Positions 45,501-59,621 are shown, counted from the first letter of the stretch. The stretch is 64,000 nt of DNA from Sipunculus nudus (GCA_026874595.1 CM049322.1:3955900-4019899); one strand, 5' to 3'. Notes: generated from the sequence alone by a model not told the origin. Translations and numbers: made by a program.

Positions 45501-48500
45501 TTCCTGTACCACACTGACATGGTGCTCTGACCATTGGGATGTGTCCTGTACTACTCTTCCATGATGCTCTGACTATTGGGATGTTTCTGTACTATTACAT
45601 GATGCTCTTTCCATTGTTATGTTTCCTGTCCCACACTTACATGATGCTCTGACCATTGGGATGTGTCCTGTACTACTCTTACATGATGCTCTGACTATTG
45701 GGATGTTTCTGTACTATTACATTATGCTCTTTCCATTGGTATGTTTCCTATACCACACTTACATGGTGCTCTGACCATTATGATGTTTCCTGTATCACTC
45801 TAACATGATGCTCTGACCATTGGGATGTGTCCTGTACTACTCTTACATGATGCTCTGACTATTGGGATGTTTCTGTACTATTACATGATCCTCTTTCCAT
45901 TGGTTTGTTTCCTGTACCACACTTACATGGTGCTCTGACCATTATGATGTTTCCTGTACCACTCTTACATGATGCTCTGACCATTGGGATGTTTCTGTAC
46001 TATTACATGATTCTCTTTCCATTGGTATGTTTCCTGTACCACACTTACATGGTGCTCTGACCATTGGTATGTGTCATTTACCACTCTTACATGATGCTCT
46101 TAGCATTGGTATGTTCCCTGTGCCTCTCTTACATGATGCTCTGACCATTGGGATGTGTCCTGTACCACTCTTACATGATGCTCTGACCATTGGGATGTGT
46201 CCTGTACCACACTTACATGGTGCTCTGACCATTGGTATGTGTCCTGTACCACTCTTACATGATGCTCTTAGCATTGGTATGTTCCCTGTGCCTCTCTTAC
46301 ATGATGCTCTGACCATTGGGATGTGTCCTGTACTACTCTTACATGATGCTCTGACTATTGGGATGTTTCTGTACTATGACATGATCCTCTTTCCATTGGT
46401 TTGTTTCCTGTACCACACTTACATGGTGCTCTGACCATTATGATGTTCCTTGTAACACTCTTACATGATGCTCTGGCCATTAAGATGTATCTGTAATATT
46501 ACATGATGCTCTTTCCATTGGTTTGTTTCCTGTACCACACTTACATGGTGCTCTGACCATTATGATGTTTCCTGTACCACTCTTACATGATACTCTGACC
46601 ATTGGTATGTGTCTAGTACCACTCTAACATGATGCTCTGACCATTGGGATGTGTCCTGTACCACTCTTACATGATGCTCTGACCATTGGGATGTTTCTGT
46701 ACTATTACATGATGCTCTTTCCATCGGTATGTTTCCTGTACCACACTTACATGGTGCTCTGACCAATATGATGTGTCCTGTACCATTCTTACATGATGCT
46801 CTGACCTTTGGGATGTTTCTGTACTATTACATGATGCTCTTCCCATTGGTATGTTACCTCTACATCTCTTACATGATGCCTTTTCCATTGGTATGTTACC
46901 TGTTCCTCTCTTACATGATGCTCTTTCCATTGGTATGTTTCCTGTACCACACTTACATGGTGCTCTGACCATTATGATGTTTCATGTACCACTCCTACAT
47001 GATGCTCTGACCATTGGGATGTTTCTGTACTATTACATGATGCTCCTTCTTTTGGTATGTTTCCTGTACCACACTTACATGGTGCTCTGACCATTATGAT
47101 GTTTCCTGTACCACTCTAACATGACGCTCTGACCATTGGGATGTGTCCTGTACTACTCTTACATGATGCTCTGACTATTGGGATGTTTCTGTACTATTAC
47201 ATGATGCTCTTTCCATTGTTATGTTTCACGTCCCACACTTACATGGTGCTCTGACCAGTATGATGTTTCCTCTACCACTCTTACATGATGCTCTGACTAT
47301 TGGGATGTTTTTGTACTATTACATGATGCTCTTTCCATTGTTATGTTTCCTGTCCCACACTTACATGATGCTCTGACCATTATGATGTTTCCTGTACCAA
47401 CCTTACATGGTGCTCTGACCATTGGGATGTTTCTGTACTATTACATGATGCTCTTTCCATTTGTATGTTTCCTGTACCACTCGAACATTGTGCTCTGACC
47501 ATTATGATATTTCCTGTACCACTCTTACATGATGCTCTGACCATTGGGATGTTTCTGTATTATTACATGATGCTCTTTCCATTGGTATGTTACCTGTACC
47601 ACACTTATATGGTGCTCTGACAATTGGGATGTCTCCTGTACCACTCTTACATGATGCTCTGACCATTGGGATGTTTCTGTACTATTACATTATGTTCTTT
47701 CCATTGGTATGTTTCCTGTACCACACTTACATGATGCTCTGACCATTGGGATGTGTCCTGTACCACTCTTACATGATGCTCTGACCATTGGGATGTTTCT
47801 GTACCACTCTAACATGATGCTATGACCATTGGGATGTTTCTGTACTATTACATGATGCTCTTTCCATTGGTATGTTTCCCGTACCACACTTACATGGTGC
47901 TCTGTCCATTATGATGTTTCCTGTACCACTCTTGCATGATGCTCTGACCATTGGGATGTTTCTGTACTGTTACATGATGCTCCTCCTATTGGTATATTTC
48001 CTGTACCACACTTACATGGTGCTCTGACCATTATGATGTTTCCTGTACCACTCTAACATGATGCTCTGACCATTGGGATGTGTCCTGTACTACTCTTACA
48101 TGATGCTCTGACTATTGGGATGTTTCTGTACTATTACATGATGCTCTTTCCATTGTTATGTTTCCTGTCCCACACTTACATGGTGCTCTGACCATTATGA
48201 TGTTTCCTCTACCACTCTTACATGATGCTCTGACCATTGGGATGTTTCTGTACTATTACATGATTCTCTTTCCATTGGTATGTTTCCTGTACCACACTGA
48301 CATGGTGCTCTGACCATTGGGATGTGTCCTGTACTACTCTTCCATGATGCTCTGACTATTGGGATGTTTCTGTACTATTACATGATGCTCTTTCCATTGT
48401 TATGTTTCCTGTCCCACACTTACATGATGCTCTGACCATTGGGATGTGTCCTGTACTACTCTTACATGATGCTCTGACTATTGGGATGTTTCTGTACTAT

Positions 48501-49440
48501 TACATTATGCTCTTTCCATTGGTATGTTTCCTATACCACACTTACATGGTGCTCTGACCATTATGATGTTTCCTGTATCACTCTAACATGATGCTCTGAC
48601 CATTGGGATGTGTCCTGTACTACTCTTACATGATGCTCTGACTATTGGGATGTTTCTGTACTATTACATGATCCTCTTTCCATTGGTTTGTTTCCTGTAC
48701 CACACTTACATGGTGCTCTGACCATTATGATGTTTCCTGTACCACTCTTACATGATGCTCTGACCATTGGGATGTTTCTGTACTATTACATGATGCTCTT
48801 TCCATTGGTATGTTTCCTTTCCCACACTTACATGGTGCTCTGACCATTATGATGTTTCCTGTACCACTCTAACATGATGCTCTGACGATCGGGATGTGTC
48901 CTGTACTACTCTAACATGATGCTCTGACCATAAGGATGTGTCCTGTACCACTCTTACATGATGCTCTGACCATTGGGATGTTTCTGTACTATTACATGAT
49001 GCTCTTTCCATCGGTATGTTTCCTGTACCACACTTACATGGTGCTCTGACCAATATGATGTGTCCTGTACCATTCTTACATGATGCTCTGACCTTTGTAT
49101 TTTTTCTGTACTATTACATGATGCTCTTTCCATTGGTATGTTACCTGTCCCTCTCTTACATGATGCTCTTTCCATTGGTATGTTTCCTGTACCACACTTA
49201 CATGGTGCTCTGACCATTATGATGTTTCCTGTACCACTCTTACATGATGCTCTGACCATTGGGATGTTTCTGTACTATTACATGATGCTCCTTCTTTTGG
49301 TATGTTTCCTGTACCACACTTACATGGTGCTCTGACCTTTATGATGTTTCCTGTACTACTCTTACATGATGTTCTGACCATTAGGATGTGTTCTGTACCA
49401 CTCTTAAATGATACTCTGACCATTTGGCTGTGTCCTTGGC
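42566..49440. repeat. 42-bp minisatellite with 122-bp higher-order unit (about 165 copies)
   Basis: Tandem 42-bp units contain CATGATGCTCTGACCATTGG and GATGTTTCCTGTACCACTCT. A frequent 38-bp variant has TTTCTGTACTATTAC in place of TTTCCTGTACCACTCTTAC. From about 43.4 kb the order 38+42+42 recurs as a 122-bp higher-order unit. Because 42 is divisible by three, both strands have ORFs of 14-residue repeats (LLHDALTIGMFPVP on +, MVRASCKSGTGNIP on -), broken at every 38-bp unit, so I do not believe they are genes. About 44800-46010 is repeated at 47670-48790 with one 84-bp indel. Confidence 0.97.
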
Positions 49441-51827
49441 TGTACAATATGTGTGTTTTATGTTATAACTGACCCTTCCTCTGATGGAGCCTTTCTTATG
49501 TTCTCACTAACTGACTTGTCCTGTAATGATACTTGATGTATCCCATAAGCCCCTTCCAATAATGACTGCACTTAATTGTATGATTTTTCAAACTACGATT
49601 TCAGAAAGAAAGAGGAAAAGTGTAGTACACATTTAGCACCTTAAGCTGTAGTATTAGAGGAATTGGGCCGCCTGTATCAAAGTCACCTGTTGGAGCAGTT
49701 GTTCCCTGTCTCTGTCCGTTCATACCACAGGTTTAAGATGCGCCCCGAACGTTTTGACCCGGGGGGGGGGGGGGGGGGGGGATGAACTTTCGTTCAGCAC
49801 TTAGTAAACGTGCAGTATGTTGAGGGAAGGCATTGCTTTTGGGACTTCGTTTCTGAAATTGTCACAAATGGTCCAAATATCAATGCAGTGTCTCTAGTAG
49901 TGAAGGTCAGATGAAAAACGACTGAAATATAATGTATTACCGGTACACATTCGTCAGAATAGTGGGAAATACATATACTTAATGTCAAATAGCTAAATTG
50001 ATCACCTTATAGACAGGACTGTCTGGGCAGTACAGGACAATGTTTAATTATATCTTTGAATTATATTCACTGTTTCATAAATAGTTCATGCTCATATCTT
50101 AAATTTCATGTAGGTGAGAAAATGGTATAACCGTTACTTCTTAGTAAATTTGATTCATGCTTCATGTACCACGCTGGGCGGTGTTCTCGAGTAAAATTAA
50201 AACACGGTGACGTAAGGAGGACAGAATCATGCAGTCTAATTTGATGCATGATACTATAAATTCAATAATTGGCATATTTTTTGTGTGATGCAAATGGGAT
50301 TAAACATGGGAAAAGGTTTAAAAATCTACATTAAAATGCTCTTTTTTCAACATTTTCAATAGGCTACCCTGTGAGGGGGGTACCCCTCCCACACCCATCC
50401 CCTTTAGGACACTTACGCGGCCTCGTGCGTGATGACCAGAATACATCCCCCCTCTCTATGTTCAAAATCGCTATAATGTTTGTTATATATAAGAAAAAGA
50501 ACCTGATCTCTTCTGGCCTACAATGGCAAAAGCCTGATATAAAATGGTAGGTGGAAATCTCGGACAGTTGCAATCCTGGCCCACGAGAAATCGGACCATT
50601 TACGATCTCGGACCGCTTTATATCTAGCTGTACTGGGTTTCTCGGACTACATTTTCAGACCTATGCAAATAATGTTCTGTCTGCTTATATGGTTATGAAA
50701 TATCCGAGGTACTGTTTATAAAACACCTTGAGAATATTAAACTTAGACGACCCACGCTTCCATATAAATGTGTTATTTCATGTGAGCGCGAATTTGTTAA
50801 AAATTCAACTGGGACTAGTTGAGGCTGTTGACTGTCTTATATATCCACTCAGAAACCTTATTCAAACACACACCCTCGCAAACATATATGCTTAAATGTA
50901 CATGTTAGTTTGCATTATATATATATATATATACTAAAATTAAAAATATAAATTATTTCGTGTGAAAAAAGTTCATGTACGAAAATGATTTAAATCACTA
51001 GAAAGGCTTATTTTTAGATTATGTATATATACAATAAATAAGCAATATCAAAATCATCATTCAAATTTTTAAACAGATCGTACCGTCAAAGCATGTAGTC
51101 CAAGAGGCAATTCAGTGGAATTTAAAATAATCTTAACCCGAAAATGAATATCTTTAGAGATATAAGCGAGGATAATAAACATTTTACTATTGCTATTACA
51201 TATCTAAAATTAAACAGGAATAATTGAAACAGATAATCTAACTGAATTCAGACTGAAACAATTAAAAAAAGCAAACAGTTTAAATATATACATAAATAAA
51301 AAATATAACTAATTTTTACTTTTCAACTGAAGAGATCTAATTAACTAAATTACTCTAGATATTCATGTAACCAAATATTATACAATGTTTGTTGCGCCAC
51401 TGTCATACAGCGCGTATCTGCAGTTTATTGAAAACCAGGGGTCGTAATTACATGTTTGCCCTTTCACAAATAAATGTACAGAAAGGCATTTTTCATTATG
51501 TGCCAAGCCGAAAACATACACATTCCATTATCTTTAAAGTAAAAACATATTTTTTTTCCGGTTGGAAAGGCTATACTGACATCTTCTCAGTGGTACCGGC
51601 AATATATCACAGTAACAGTATTTATTGATAGTTTGTAAGCTGTGTTTGGTAGAGGCATATTTCTTTCTGGAGGAACTCCGTAGTATAAATCTCTCCCGCC
51701 CCCACCCACACCTTATCAAGCACTCATCAGGACGTTTGATATGTTTTGAATTTATTCGATCAGATCAACTTGTCCTGCAGTGGCAAGAGTTCAGCCTCAT
51801 CACGTATAGCTTCGGTATCAGCAGGTA

Positions 51828-51830
<3 letters not shown>
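49441..51830. other. AT-rich stretch, poly-G tract, no gene
   Basis: Contains a 21-base poly-G run (49761-49781) and short (TA)n near 50918. The frames present are short and have no domain I know. No exon was recognised. Confidence 0.45.

Positions 51831-51831
<1 letters not shown>

Positions 51832-51873
<42 letters not shown>
51832..51873. repeat. (CT)n microsatellite
   Basis: About 20 CT units followed by imperfect CT-rich sequence to 51892. Confidence 0.95.
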
Positions 51874-51875
<2 letters not shown>

Positions 51876-52160
51876 TCTCCGTCTCTCTCTCTAATACTCC
51901 AAGACGCAAAAGAAGTATAATTATTTAATTTATATCGCTCTTTCTTTCTCTCTCTCTATCTATGTACTTTCCCTTTTTCTTTACTCCATTAGACCATTAC
52001 TACAATTAAGTAAATGTAGAGTACACATCGGAATCAGCTATGCTAAATATAAACAATACAAGGTATTTGTCCGTGAAAATATTTTATATAATGATATGTG
52101 CATCTAATTTACGGGGTTATATCCGTGATGCGGTATTGTAAATATAAACAAAACTTATAC

Positions 52161-52250
52161 CCGTGCTTCCTTTGAGAGTTTACGTAATAGCCGTGCTTCC
52201 TTGGAGAGTTTACGTAATAGCCGTGCTTCCTTGGAGAGTTGACGTAATAC
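52161..52250. repeat. 30-bp tandem repeat x 3
   Basis: Three copies of CCGTGCTTCCTTGGAGAGTT plus TACGTAATAG with one or two differences. Non-coding. Confidence 0.9.
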
Positions 52251-52755
52251 ATCTGTCTCCATAGTTGTTTAATTTGAAATGCAAGGTAACTACCAGGACT
52301 ATACTTTGATGATTGGGAGATTAATCATTATTGCATGTAGCTGCTGCCATACGAAATGAGCGCCAAATCATCCAAGTTACCTGCATGTTCACAATTATTG
52401 ACCCTGTTTAAGTGGCTAAGCGACAGGGTCAAATGTCAGGTCAAATATGTTTAAATCTGTCAGTGACAGCAGGGTGTAGTCATATACACATTAAATTTTA
52501 ATCACCAGCGACGACAGGCATTCCGGCATAACCTCCACACAATTTAAAAACACGAAGAATCACATAAAATGATGTGTACATTAAACAATTATTTACTCTC
52601 AGGTCGACGAGGTCACTGCCGGGACAACACCTTTAACATGAGATGGGGCAAAGTGTCACACGCAACGGGACTTCAGAGAACATTGAGGACAGAGTTGACC
52701 AGCTTCCTGTTATAAGTATTAGATGTAAAACCAGCCATGGGCCCGGGGTTCCGCC

Positions 52756-52757
<2 letters not shown>

Positions 52758-52818
<61 letters not shown>
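52758..52818. repeat. (TA)n microsatellite
   Basis: About 30 TA units preceded by a GC-rich 20 bases (GGGCCCGGGGTTCCGCC), a context like the 3' end of a transposed element, though no element is recognised. Confidence 0.95.
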
Positions 52819-52821
<3 letters not shown>

Positions 52822-55800
52822 TTAGCAGATTTCTTTAAACACATGTATAGATGCGGTACGGCTTTGTCATATAACACTTTAATTGTATACATGCAGTACG
52901 GCCATGCCACGTCACACATTTTACAAATCCGCTCCAGAAACTGAATTACAGAACAACAGATCAGACAAACACACATTTAGGGAGATTTATCATACATTAC
53001 GAATGTATCAATAGTAAACAAATATACAAAAAATATATACATAACGAACACATGTATCAATAGTAAACAAATATACAAAAGATATTTAACAATGAATCAT
53101 ACGTCACATGTCAGCGGTCACATCTTCTAAATGACTGCAATGTATCTCTTATACATAATCTTTTTACACGCACACACACATATATAATCAGGTAATGTGA
53201 TAAAATGAATGAGCATATTTTTATAAATGTAATACAATATACCTGCGACAAATAAGTAAACTCCGACCCCACGGACCCCGATAATCCAAGCAGGGTTTTC
53301 CTTTCATTTTTTTTTTCTGACAACGTATTCCAGATCATATATGTTGAAGTATATTAATACTCCCTGAAGGTTTTAATGTTTATAAACTAGCCGCTGATAT
53401 TTTCGGATATCGCTATTATGTCTTATATAAGAACTAGTAATCATTTGACCTGCCACGAGTTTTAATCTCTCATTGCAAATAGGGAGCAACGAGGATGTAT
53501 TCAACCGACACCCTGAGGGCTGTTCCACAAAAACGTCAGGGGCGTCAGGATTGCTTCATATTGATTGTAAAAAGCTAATTATCTCGGTAAACAGACTTAT
53601 TTTTCTTTATTTTATACACAAAAAATCAAGGAATATATCTGTTAATACTTTACTACTTACCAATCAGAAAAAAAGGTATGGAAATTAATATATTAAAATT
53701 ATTCCGGATCCTTGGGTCCGTGTTTTACATGCCCCTTCTCACAGGAACGTCGTATATCTTTCGTAATAATTGGATCGACGACATTGAATCAATGGTTAAA
53801 GGAACAGAATTAAAGAATATTCTGGGGTGAAATTATGTAAATGTTCTCCTATATATACTACAAAATACATTATGAGGCATACAGAACATATATATTCAAA
53901 CAGTACAATTTATCCCAAGTCAATACATTATGACAATAGTTATAATTTACATCATACATATAAGTATTATTACTTTTTATATTACTTTTTATCTGTATTG
54001 GTGTTAGTTGATTTGCCCGTTATTAAATGTATAAAGAAATAGCCGTCCGTCGGCATGAACTGTCCGTGATGACACCAGATGTATATTTTAAGGAGTGTGA
54101 GTGTGTGTGTGTGGGGGGGGGGGGGGCATTTTCATATTTCCACCTAAATACCGAGATATTTGAGAAAAATATTCCAGGGCGATTGCATCTATCGAACTAA
54201 GCCGGATGGGTCAAAATGTAGCTGTAGTCCAGTTTTCATACTTTTAGGGGACAGAGATTTAGTCATTATCTGGCGAACGGGCACTTTTTTTAGTGCGCCG
54301 ATTCACGATCCACAAAAAAACTGATTCTTATATATTTTTTATATATTTCTGAACGTTTAAATTCATACATTTCTTGCTTAAATGCAGTGAAGCCAAAATA
54401 CTGTAAATGATAAGGGTTCCGTGATCTTTTCTTTTACAATATTTTGCTTATATTTTTTCTTGTCACTTAAATTTATTGTTTTAATATTATTCGTTGATTT
54501 ATAATATGATTGTTTTGTCTTTTGGACTTAATGTATAAGGTACATAAGATGATTCACTATAAATGACTGTTTACCTCAACAGATAATATTTTCGCAATAC
54601 TTATATACTCTTTGGCATACATTGCGAATTTGAAACTCTCTCCAATAAAAAAATTGCTAACAACAAGCTCCACCCCCCCCCCCCCCCCCGCTCACCCCAA
54701 TCAGTTTTAAAAATGCATTTGTATACTCTTTCTGTTATTGATGTATACAGACATAAAGAAATCATGGATCAACACCATTTTTTGGGGTACTATGCTCAAG
54801 ACATGCAAGAACCAACCATTGGGAGTGTTCAATTTGACTTAGCATAATGTTTAGAGCAAACCAGAGCTATAGCCAAACCAGTCAATACTCAACTGCATAT
54901 TCAAGGCTTTGTGATCCAAGGTCATTGACTCTTCGTGGGCCCATGTCAACTCACCCTTGGAAAGCCCGTCCGGCAGAACCTAGGCCCAAGGCCCATTGAC
55001 ACGTCTAACAAAAGACCGAGTAATATCTTATATGTATAATGGGAAATAACTGGGCTGACAGCATATATATTTTCACTAAAAGTATGACTGGCAGTAACTA
55101 ATTAGATAGCAAAGACAGGACACATAACCTCCGCTCTTCGTATTTAAGGCGGTGGTACGAAATTGTAAAGGCCTCATAACTGCCTGTTTGTAGTCTTGAG
55201 TTTATGTTAAGGTAATTTGCACGAAGGTGGGTTATTTGAAGCTTGCGTTGTCTTTCAAACATAGATCAGGCCCCGATGTGTTTGGCTGGGGAAGTCACAA
55301 GCAAAATTTAGTAATGGCTAATAAATGATGTTTTTATTCTGCGCTGAAAATTTGGGGCCGACATTGTGAGAATTACTAAGCTTTTGATGAGAGCTCGAAT
55401 TTTTAGCCAACGTCACTGCTCAGTTTAAAGTGCTCATTGATGTGTCATTAACTTTCTAAAAATCACACATTTCATGTTTTTTGTTTTTTTTGTGTGAGTG
55501 AAAAAAAAGTCATTCTTCAGAGAATTGGTTTAATTTTATCCAACAAGAATAAAGTTGTTAACTGCAAATGTATTTTAAGATAAAATATTGAGATCAGGAA
55601 TAGGTTTGACCGATTTTATCATGGCGGGAACGATTCCAAGTGTGTCCTAAGGGGCATTTTCTTCCATTATTTTCCTAAATATTGACAACATTTCATGAAA
55701 CATCTATCGAAGCAACAAAATAAAACAATTGGTCGGCGAGTACTTTTGGACCTGTCCCAGTAAAATAAACGGTTAGCCTGACAGAAGTTTTAAAGCCCCA

Positions 55801-56764
55801 ATACAAAGCACAGGTATGATAAAAAATGTAAACAAACTTGTTAAATAAGATTGTTTTATCTTAAGCCATAATAATCCGAAATCGTTAATGCAGCTGTTCC
55901 GCTCCCGGTGCCCCTGGTATCAAGATATACAGATTTTCCTCACTATAAAAATATGAATATACAACACAATATACTACAGTTACATGGTCACACAGCTCTA
56001 CATGATCCGGTTCATATATTTACCTCGCTATAAAATATGAATATACAACATAATATACACTCGTTATTTGTTCTTATAAAACATAGCTATATGCATGATA
56101 TGTTTTACACATTTACTGAAATATAAAACCTGAACATAGCATTAAATGTGTTGTTTATAAAGATATGTTATTATTATAAATATTCTCATTAAATATTGAA
56201 ATGGCTCGATTTTATGTTTTTAAATATTGAAATGGCTCGTGTAACAATGCATGTTTTAAAGGTATGGACGGAAATATTCTGATATCCTTGAAACTTTTAT
56301 TTATTACGTTCAATCCTTTTCAACAAATTTGGGTAACGGTGAACGTGTTTATTTTCATGCTTAGCCAATGTTTGTATGTATATTTAGGTTGTTTGAACAT
56401 TATTCTCAGACTTATCACTGTGAAAACAGTTTTATCATTTAGAAAAAAAAATACTTACTTGATATCCATTTACTACTTGCATAGGCTATAATTTACATCG
56501 TGGCCTGCTACACATTATATACACATATTTTTTTTAGCTCTAAATGAAGAATACCTCTGTCAATCCCTCTACCTCTTACATAAAATAAATAAATGTAAAA
56601 AAAAAAAAAAAAAAACAAATCAAGGCATGCCGAAGCATCCCTGATAAAACAAATGTAAATATACACTACACCTTGCGTGGTTTTGTGTTCTATAATGTCC
56701 GCTGATTATAAGCCCGCCGGACTCACTTTGCTCGTGCGAGGCAGGCTGCGTCTTTGAGTTGTCC
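52819..56764. other. Long stretch without recognised gene
   Basis: AT-rich with small local duplications: ATCAATAGTAAACAAATATACA at 53009 and 53058 (first twenty bases shown in part), a TATAAAATATGAATATACAAC block near 55945 and 56030, and ATATTGAAATGGCTCG at 56193 and 56224. A poly-C tract lies at 54672-54690, a G tract at 54113-54126 and an A tract near 56600. No exon with coherent splice sites was found. Confidence 0.4.
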
Positions 56765-56969
56765 AAATTGATAATTTGGGGGTTAATTATGAGGAGGGGC
56801 AAGGCCAAGGCTCACGTGACAGTATCATGCGATCTCACCAGGCGCATCATACGACGGCCACTTGAACTTGCTGAGGTCAGGGCTTTACTGGCCCGCGTAA
56901 TAAGCTAGCTTCACTCTGTATGCAGCAGCGCATACAGCCGCACGCAGCAAAAAGCACCAGCTTATTTTC
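56765..56969 (+). repeat. Ngaro A1 repeat
   Basis: The 5' copy of the split repeat, carrying CTCACGTGACAG, CGCATCATACGAC and GCAGCAGCGCATACAGCCGC. It matches A2 except for about 14 extra bases near 56779 and scattered substitutions, and ends eight bases before the gag ATG. Confidence 0.9.
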
Positions 56970-56977
56970 AATTAGAC

Positions 56978-58020
56978 ATGCCTCCTGAAAATGAAGATAG
57001 CCCGTCTGAGCTAACGGCATCACAGTCGGCCGCTGAAAAAGTGAAATCATGGGCAACAGACAATATGATTGACCAGGCGTCAGTAGAAACCCTTGCAAAA
57101 TTGGGGTTTACTTCTATACAGGCCCTTGAGCTCCTGGAGGCCGACGATCTTTCCACGAAAATCCCGCACGGTAAGCAGAAGCTGATACTAAAAGCGGTGG
57201 CACAACTTTCCACACACGCAGCCACAAAAAATGCCGATTCGCCAGCAGCGGGAACAAGCCAGACTCTGTTACGACCCGTAACAGAGACCAATTCTCCAAC
57301 GGCCACCCTTCGCAACAGTCCGATGCCAGTACCACAACCGATGCTGGCATCGAATTCTGATAATATGGACAATTCCGGCAGCGACCCGTTTACTGCTAGG
57401 GTGCTCTCCAGTATCAGGAGGGCCAGCAGAGAGCCCGGCGGGAACAAGTTCACGAGCCTGCTGCTCCAGACAGATCGGATACCATACAGCAGAACTCCAA
57501 GCGACAAACCCCCCAGGATCGCCTGATACCCGTGCTGACACAGCTTGGTCTGCTGGAGAGCGATCGACCTGACCTCCCCGTCCCCGGCAACCCGGAACAT
57601 AATAATGCACACCTTCCTGGCGGATGGGGCATTGATGGGACAACAAGAATTGCTTGATTATTCGGCACACACGTCAAATGTGTTTCATCTGCTCCGCCAC
57701 TACGAGCAAACATCTGTGTTTATGTGGGACAGGGAATACAGGAAATTACAGGCCATTAGTAATTTTAGATGGGGGACCCATGTGGGCCACTTACAAGCAA
57801 TTTGGTTAAGGCCAAAGTTTGGAGGCTCTTCCAAATTCCCACGTCAACAAAATCAGAGTCGGGTTAGAGGACCTCTTACAGCTACTGGGCAAGAAATATG
57901 CTAGTCCGAGCTGGTTGCAAGTTCCGTTATTGCCGATTTGTGCATGCTTGTATGAGTGAGGGTTGTGGACAGCCACATCCCGCCTGGAAACACAGGACGG
58001 AATAGCAGTTCTAGGAAAGT
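56978..58020 (+). pseudogene. Ngaro gag-like ORF with SAM-like domain and zinc knuckle, frameshifted
   Basis: ATG at 56978 opens 182 codons to a stop at 57526. Residues about 22-77 (VKSWATDNMIDQASVETLAK, then LGFTSIQALELLEADDLS and HGKQKLILKAVAQL) resemble a SAM helical bundle, probably used for assembly. A Ser/Pro/Thr-rich linker follows. The coding signal then continues in another frame (57545-57904: LADGALMGQQELLDYSAH, FMWDREYRKLQ) and in a third near 57905-57990, where FRYCRFVHACMSEGCGQPHP is a Cys/His zinc-binding motif typical of gag in this order. At least two frameshifts separate these parts, so no intact protein is made. The large antisense frames here are shadows. Confidence 0.8.
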
Positions 58021-58044
58021 GACAAAAACTGTCTGATTCAAGAA

Positions 58045-59621
58045 GCGTGGGAGCATTTTTTAAGTGAGGACTCTGACAAAGACTTTATATTGAATGGTGT
58101 GAAAAACGGTTTTGACATTGTTGATGTATCAGCCACACCTATAGACCGGCAAGTGTTAAAAATCATGGATCTGTATTGCAGCATGCTAGCCTAGTGAATA
58201 CCCAAAATAAGAGTAAGATAGCCTATGGAAATTATGTTATTTGTAAAGAAAACCCAATTATCACCAGCCCTCTTGGGGCTATTCCCAAATCTGATGGTTC
58301 CGTTAGAATAATACATGACTGTAGTAGACCAGCGGGCGACGCTGTAAATGATTACGTGTCGGATTCGGGGAAATGCAATTTTAAAACAATAGATGATGCT
58401 ACCAAACTTATGTCACGTCACTGCTACATGGCTAAAGTGGACCTCAAAAACACTTACAGGTCAGTTCCGATATGTGTCCATAGTCAACTCTTTACTGGTA
58501 TAGAATGGCGTTATGAAAGTAACAAACCCTTGTATTTGAGAGATGTTAAATTGCCATTCGGATCCAGGTTAGCTCCAAAAATTTTTCACATATTGTCACA
58601 GGCTGTGACAAGAATGATCGGCTGGTTGGGATAAAATCAAGTGGTAGCCTACCTTGATGATTTCCTTGTATTTGGTGAGACATTTGATTAATGTAAATCA
58701 GCCAGGAATAGCTTAATAATGTTGCTCCGCCGGCTAGGATTTAGTATAAACTGGAAAAAGGTTGTGGATCCAACACATAATATTGTTTTCCTAGGTGTCA
58801 GGCATGATTCTAACTCTATGTGTCTTAGCATCCCTGATGATAAATTGTTATTGCTGAAGCAAGAGCTGGTAAGGTTCACCATACTTCGTAGGGCTACGAA
58901 ACGGCAAGTCCAGAGTTTAGTTGGCAAACTAAATTTCGCCGCTGCTATTATTCAAGGTCGGAGAGTATATCTTCGCCGACTTATTAATATGGCAAATGGC
59001 ATGAAAAATAAAACAGATAGGCAGCGCCTAACCCATGAAACCCGTGCCGATATCCACTGGTGGCTTACATGCATGTCCTCTTTTAATAACAAATCGCTCT
59101 TAATTGATCCATATTCAGTCACCGGCCTGTATACAGATGCATGCAAAGAGGGAGCCGGCGCGATATATATGGGGGATTGGTATTATTGCAATTGGCAATT
59201 TGACTTGCCTAGCTTTAGAGACATGCATATCAATGTTAAGGAATGTTTAGCCGTGGTTTTATCCGCACACCGGTGGAGCCCCTGTTTGAAAAATCGCCGA
59301 GTTGTTATACTCACAGATAATTGGACCACGGCAGCTTCAATTAACAAAGGCACTTCGCGCAATCCTGTACTCATGGGCGCTTTAAGGACCATGTTTTGGC
59401 TATCAGCTCTCTTTCATTACACTATTAAAGCGTGTTATGTGCCCGGAAAGCATAACTTCCTTGCTGATTGTGTTTCAAGACTCCATAATCCCACATACCA
59501 GAAATCACTCATGCGATATTTACCCCATTTTGACCGTACCCAGTTGCCATATCACATGTCCGCGCAATCAGCTAAGATTTTCTTTTCACAGGTAACAAAG
59601 GCCCTGAATACTCAGTTGTGA
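58045..59621 (+). pseudogene. Ngaro reverse transcriptase-RNase H, disrupted
   Basis: The N-terminal extension reads near 58055-58190 (LSEDSDKDFILNGVKNGFDI), then a frameshift. The RT fingers and palm follow (KENPIITSPLGAIPKSDGSV, RIIHDCSRPAG, MAKVDLKNTYRSVPI, LPFGSRLAPKIF). An in-frame TAA near 58632 precedes the catalytic YLDDFLVFG motif, and a second TAA lies near 58690. The frame resumes with LGFSINWKK and VFLGV and runs into RNase H (YTDACKEGAGAIYMGDW, VKECLAVV, LTDNWTTAASIN, LADCVSRL), whose D-E-D-D residues are present. The frame ends at 59621, overlapping the recombinase start by four bases. Two stops and one shift inactivate it. Confidence 0.9.

Noticed and set aside
42560-49447. Many 60-135 codon ORFs on both strands with MFPVPLLHDALTIG or MVRASCKSGTGNIP repeats
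   Set aside because: They are translations of a 42-bp minisatellite, broken at each 38-bp unit and open on both strands alike; no start, splice or codon evidence of a gene.
54760-55015. Possible retroelement coding fragment (GGGCCTTGGGCCTAGG region, minus)
   Set aside because: No frame stays open with a recognisable motif.
56968-57713. Minus-strand ORFs of 214, 133 and 87 codons
   Set aside because: They are antisense to the Ngaro gag frame, which has the recognisable domains and the correct orientation relative to RT and recombinase.
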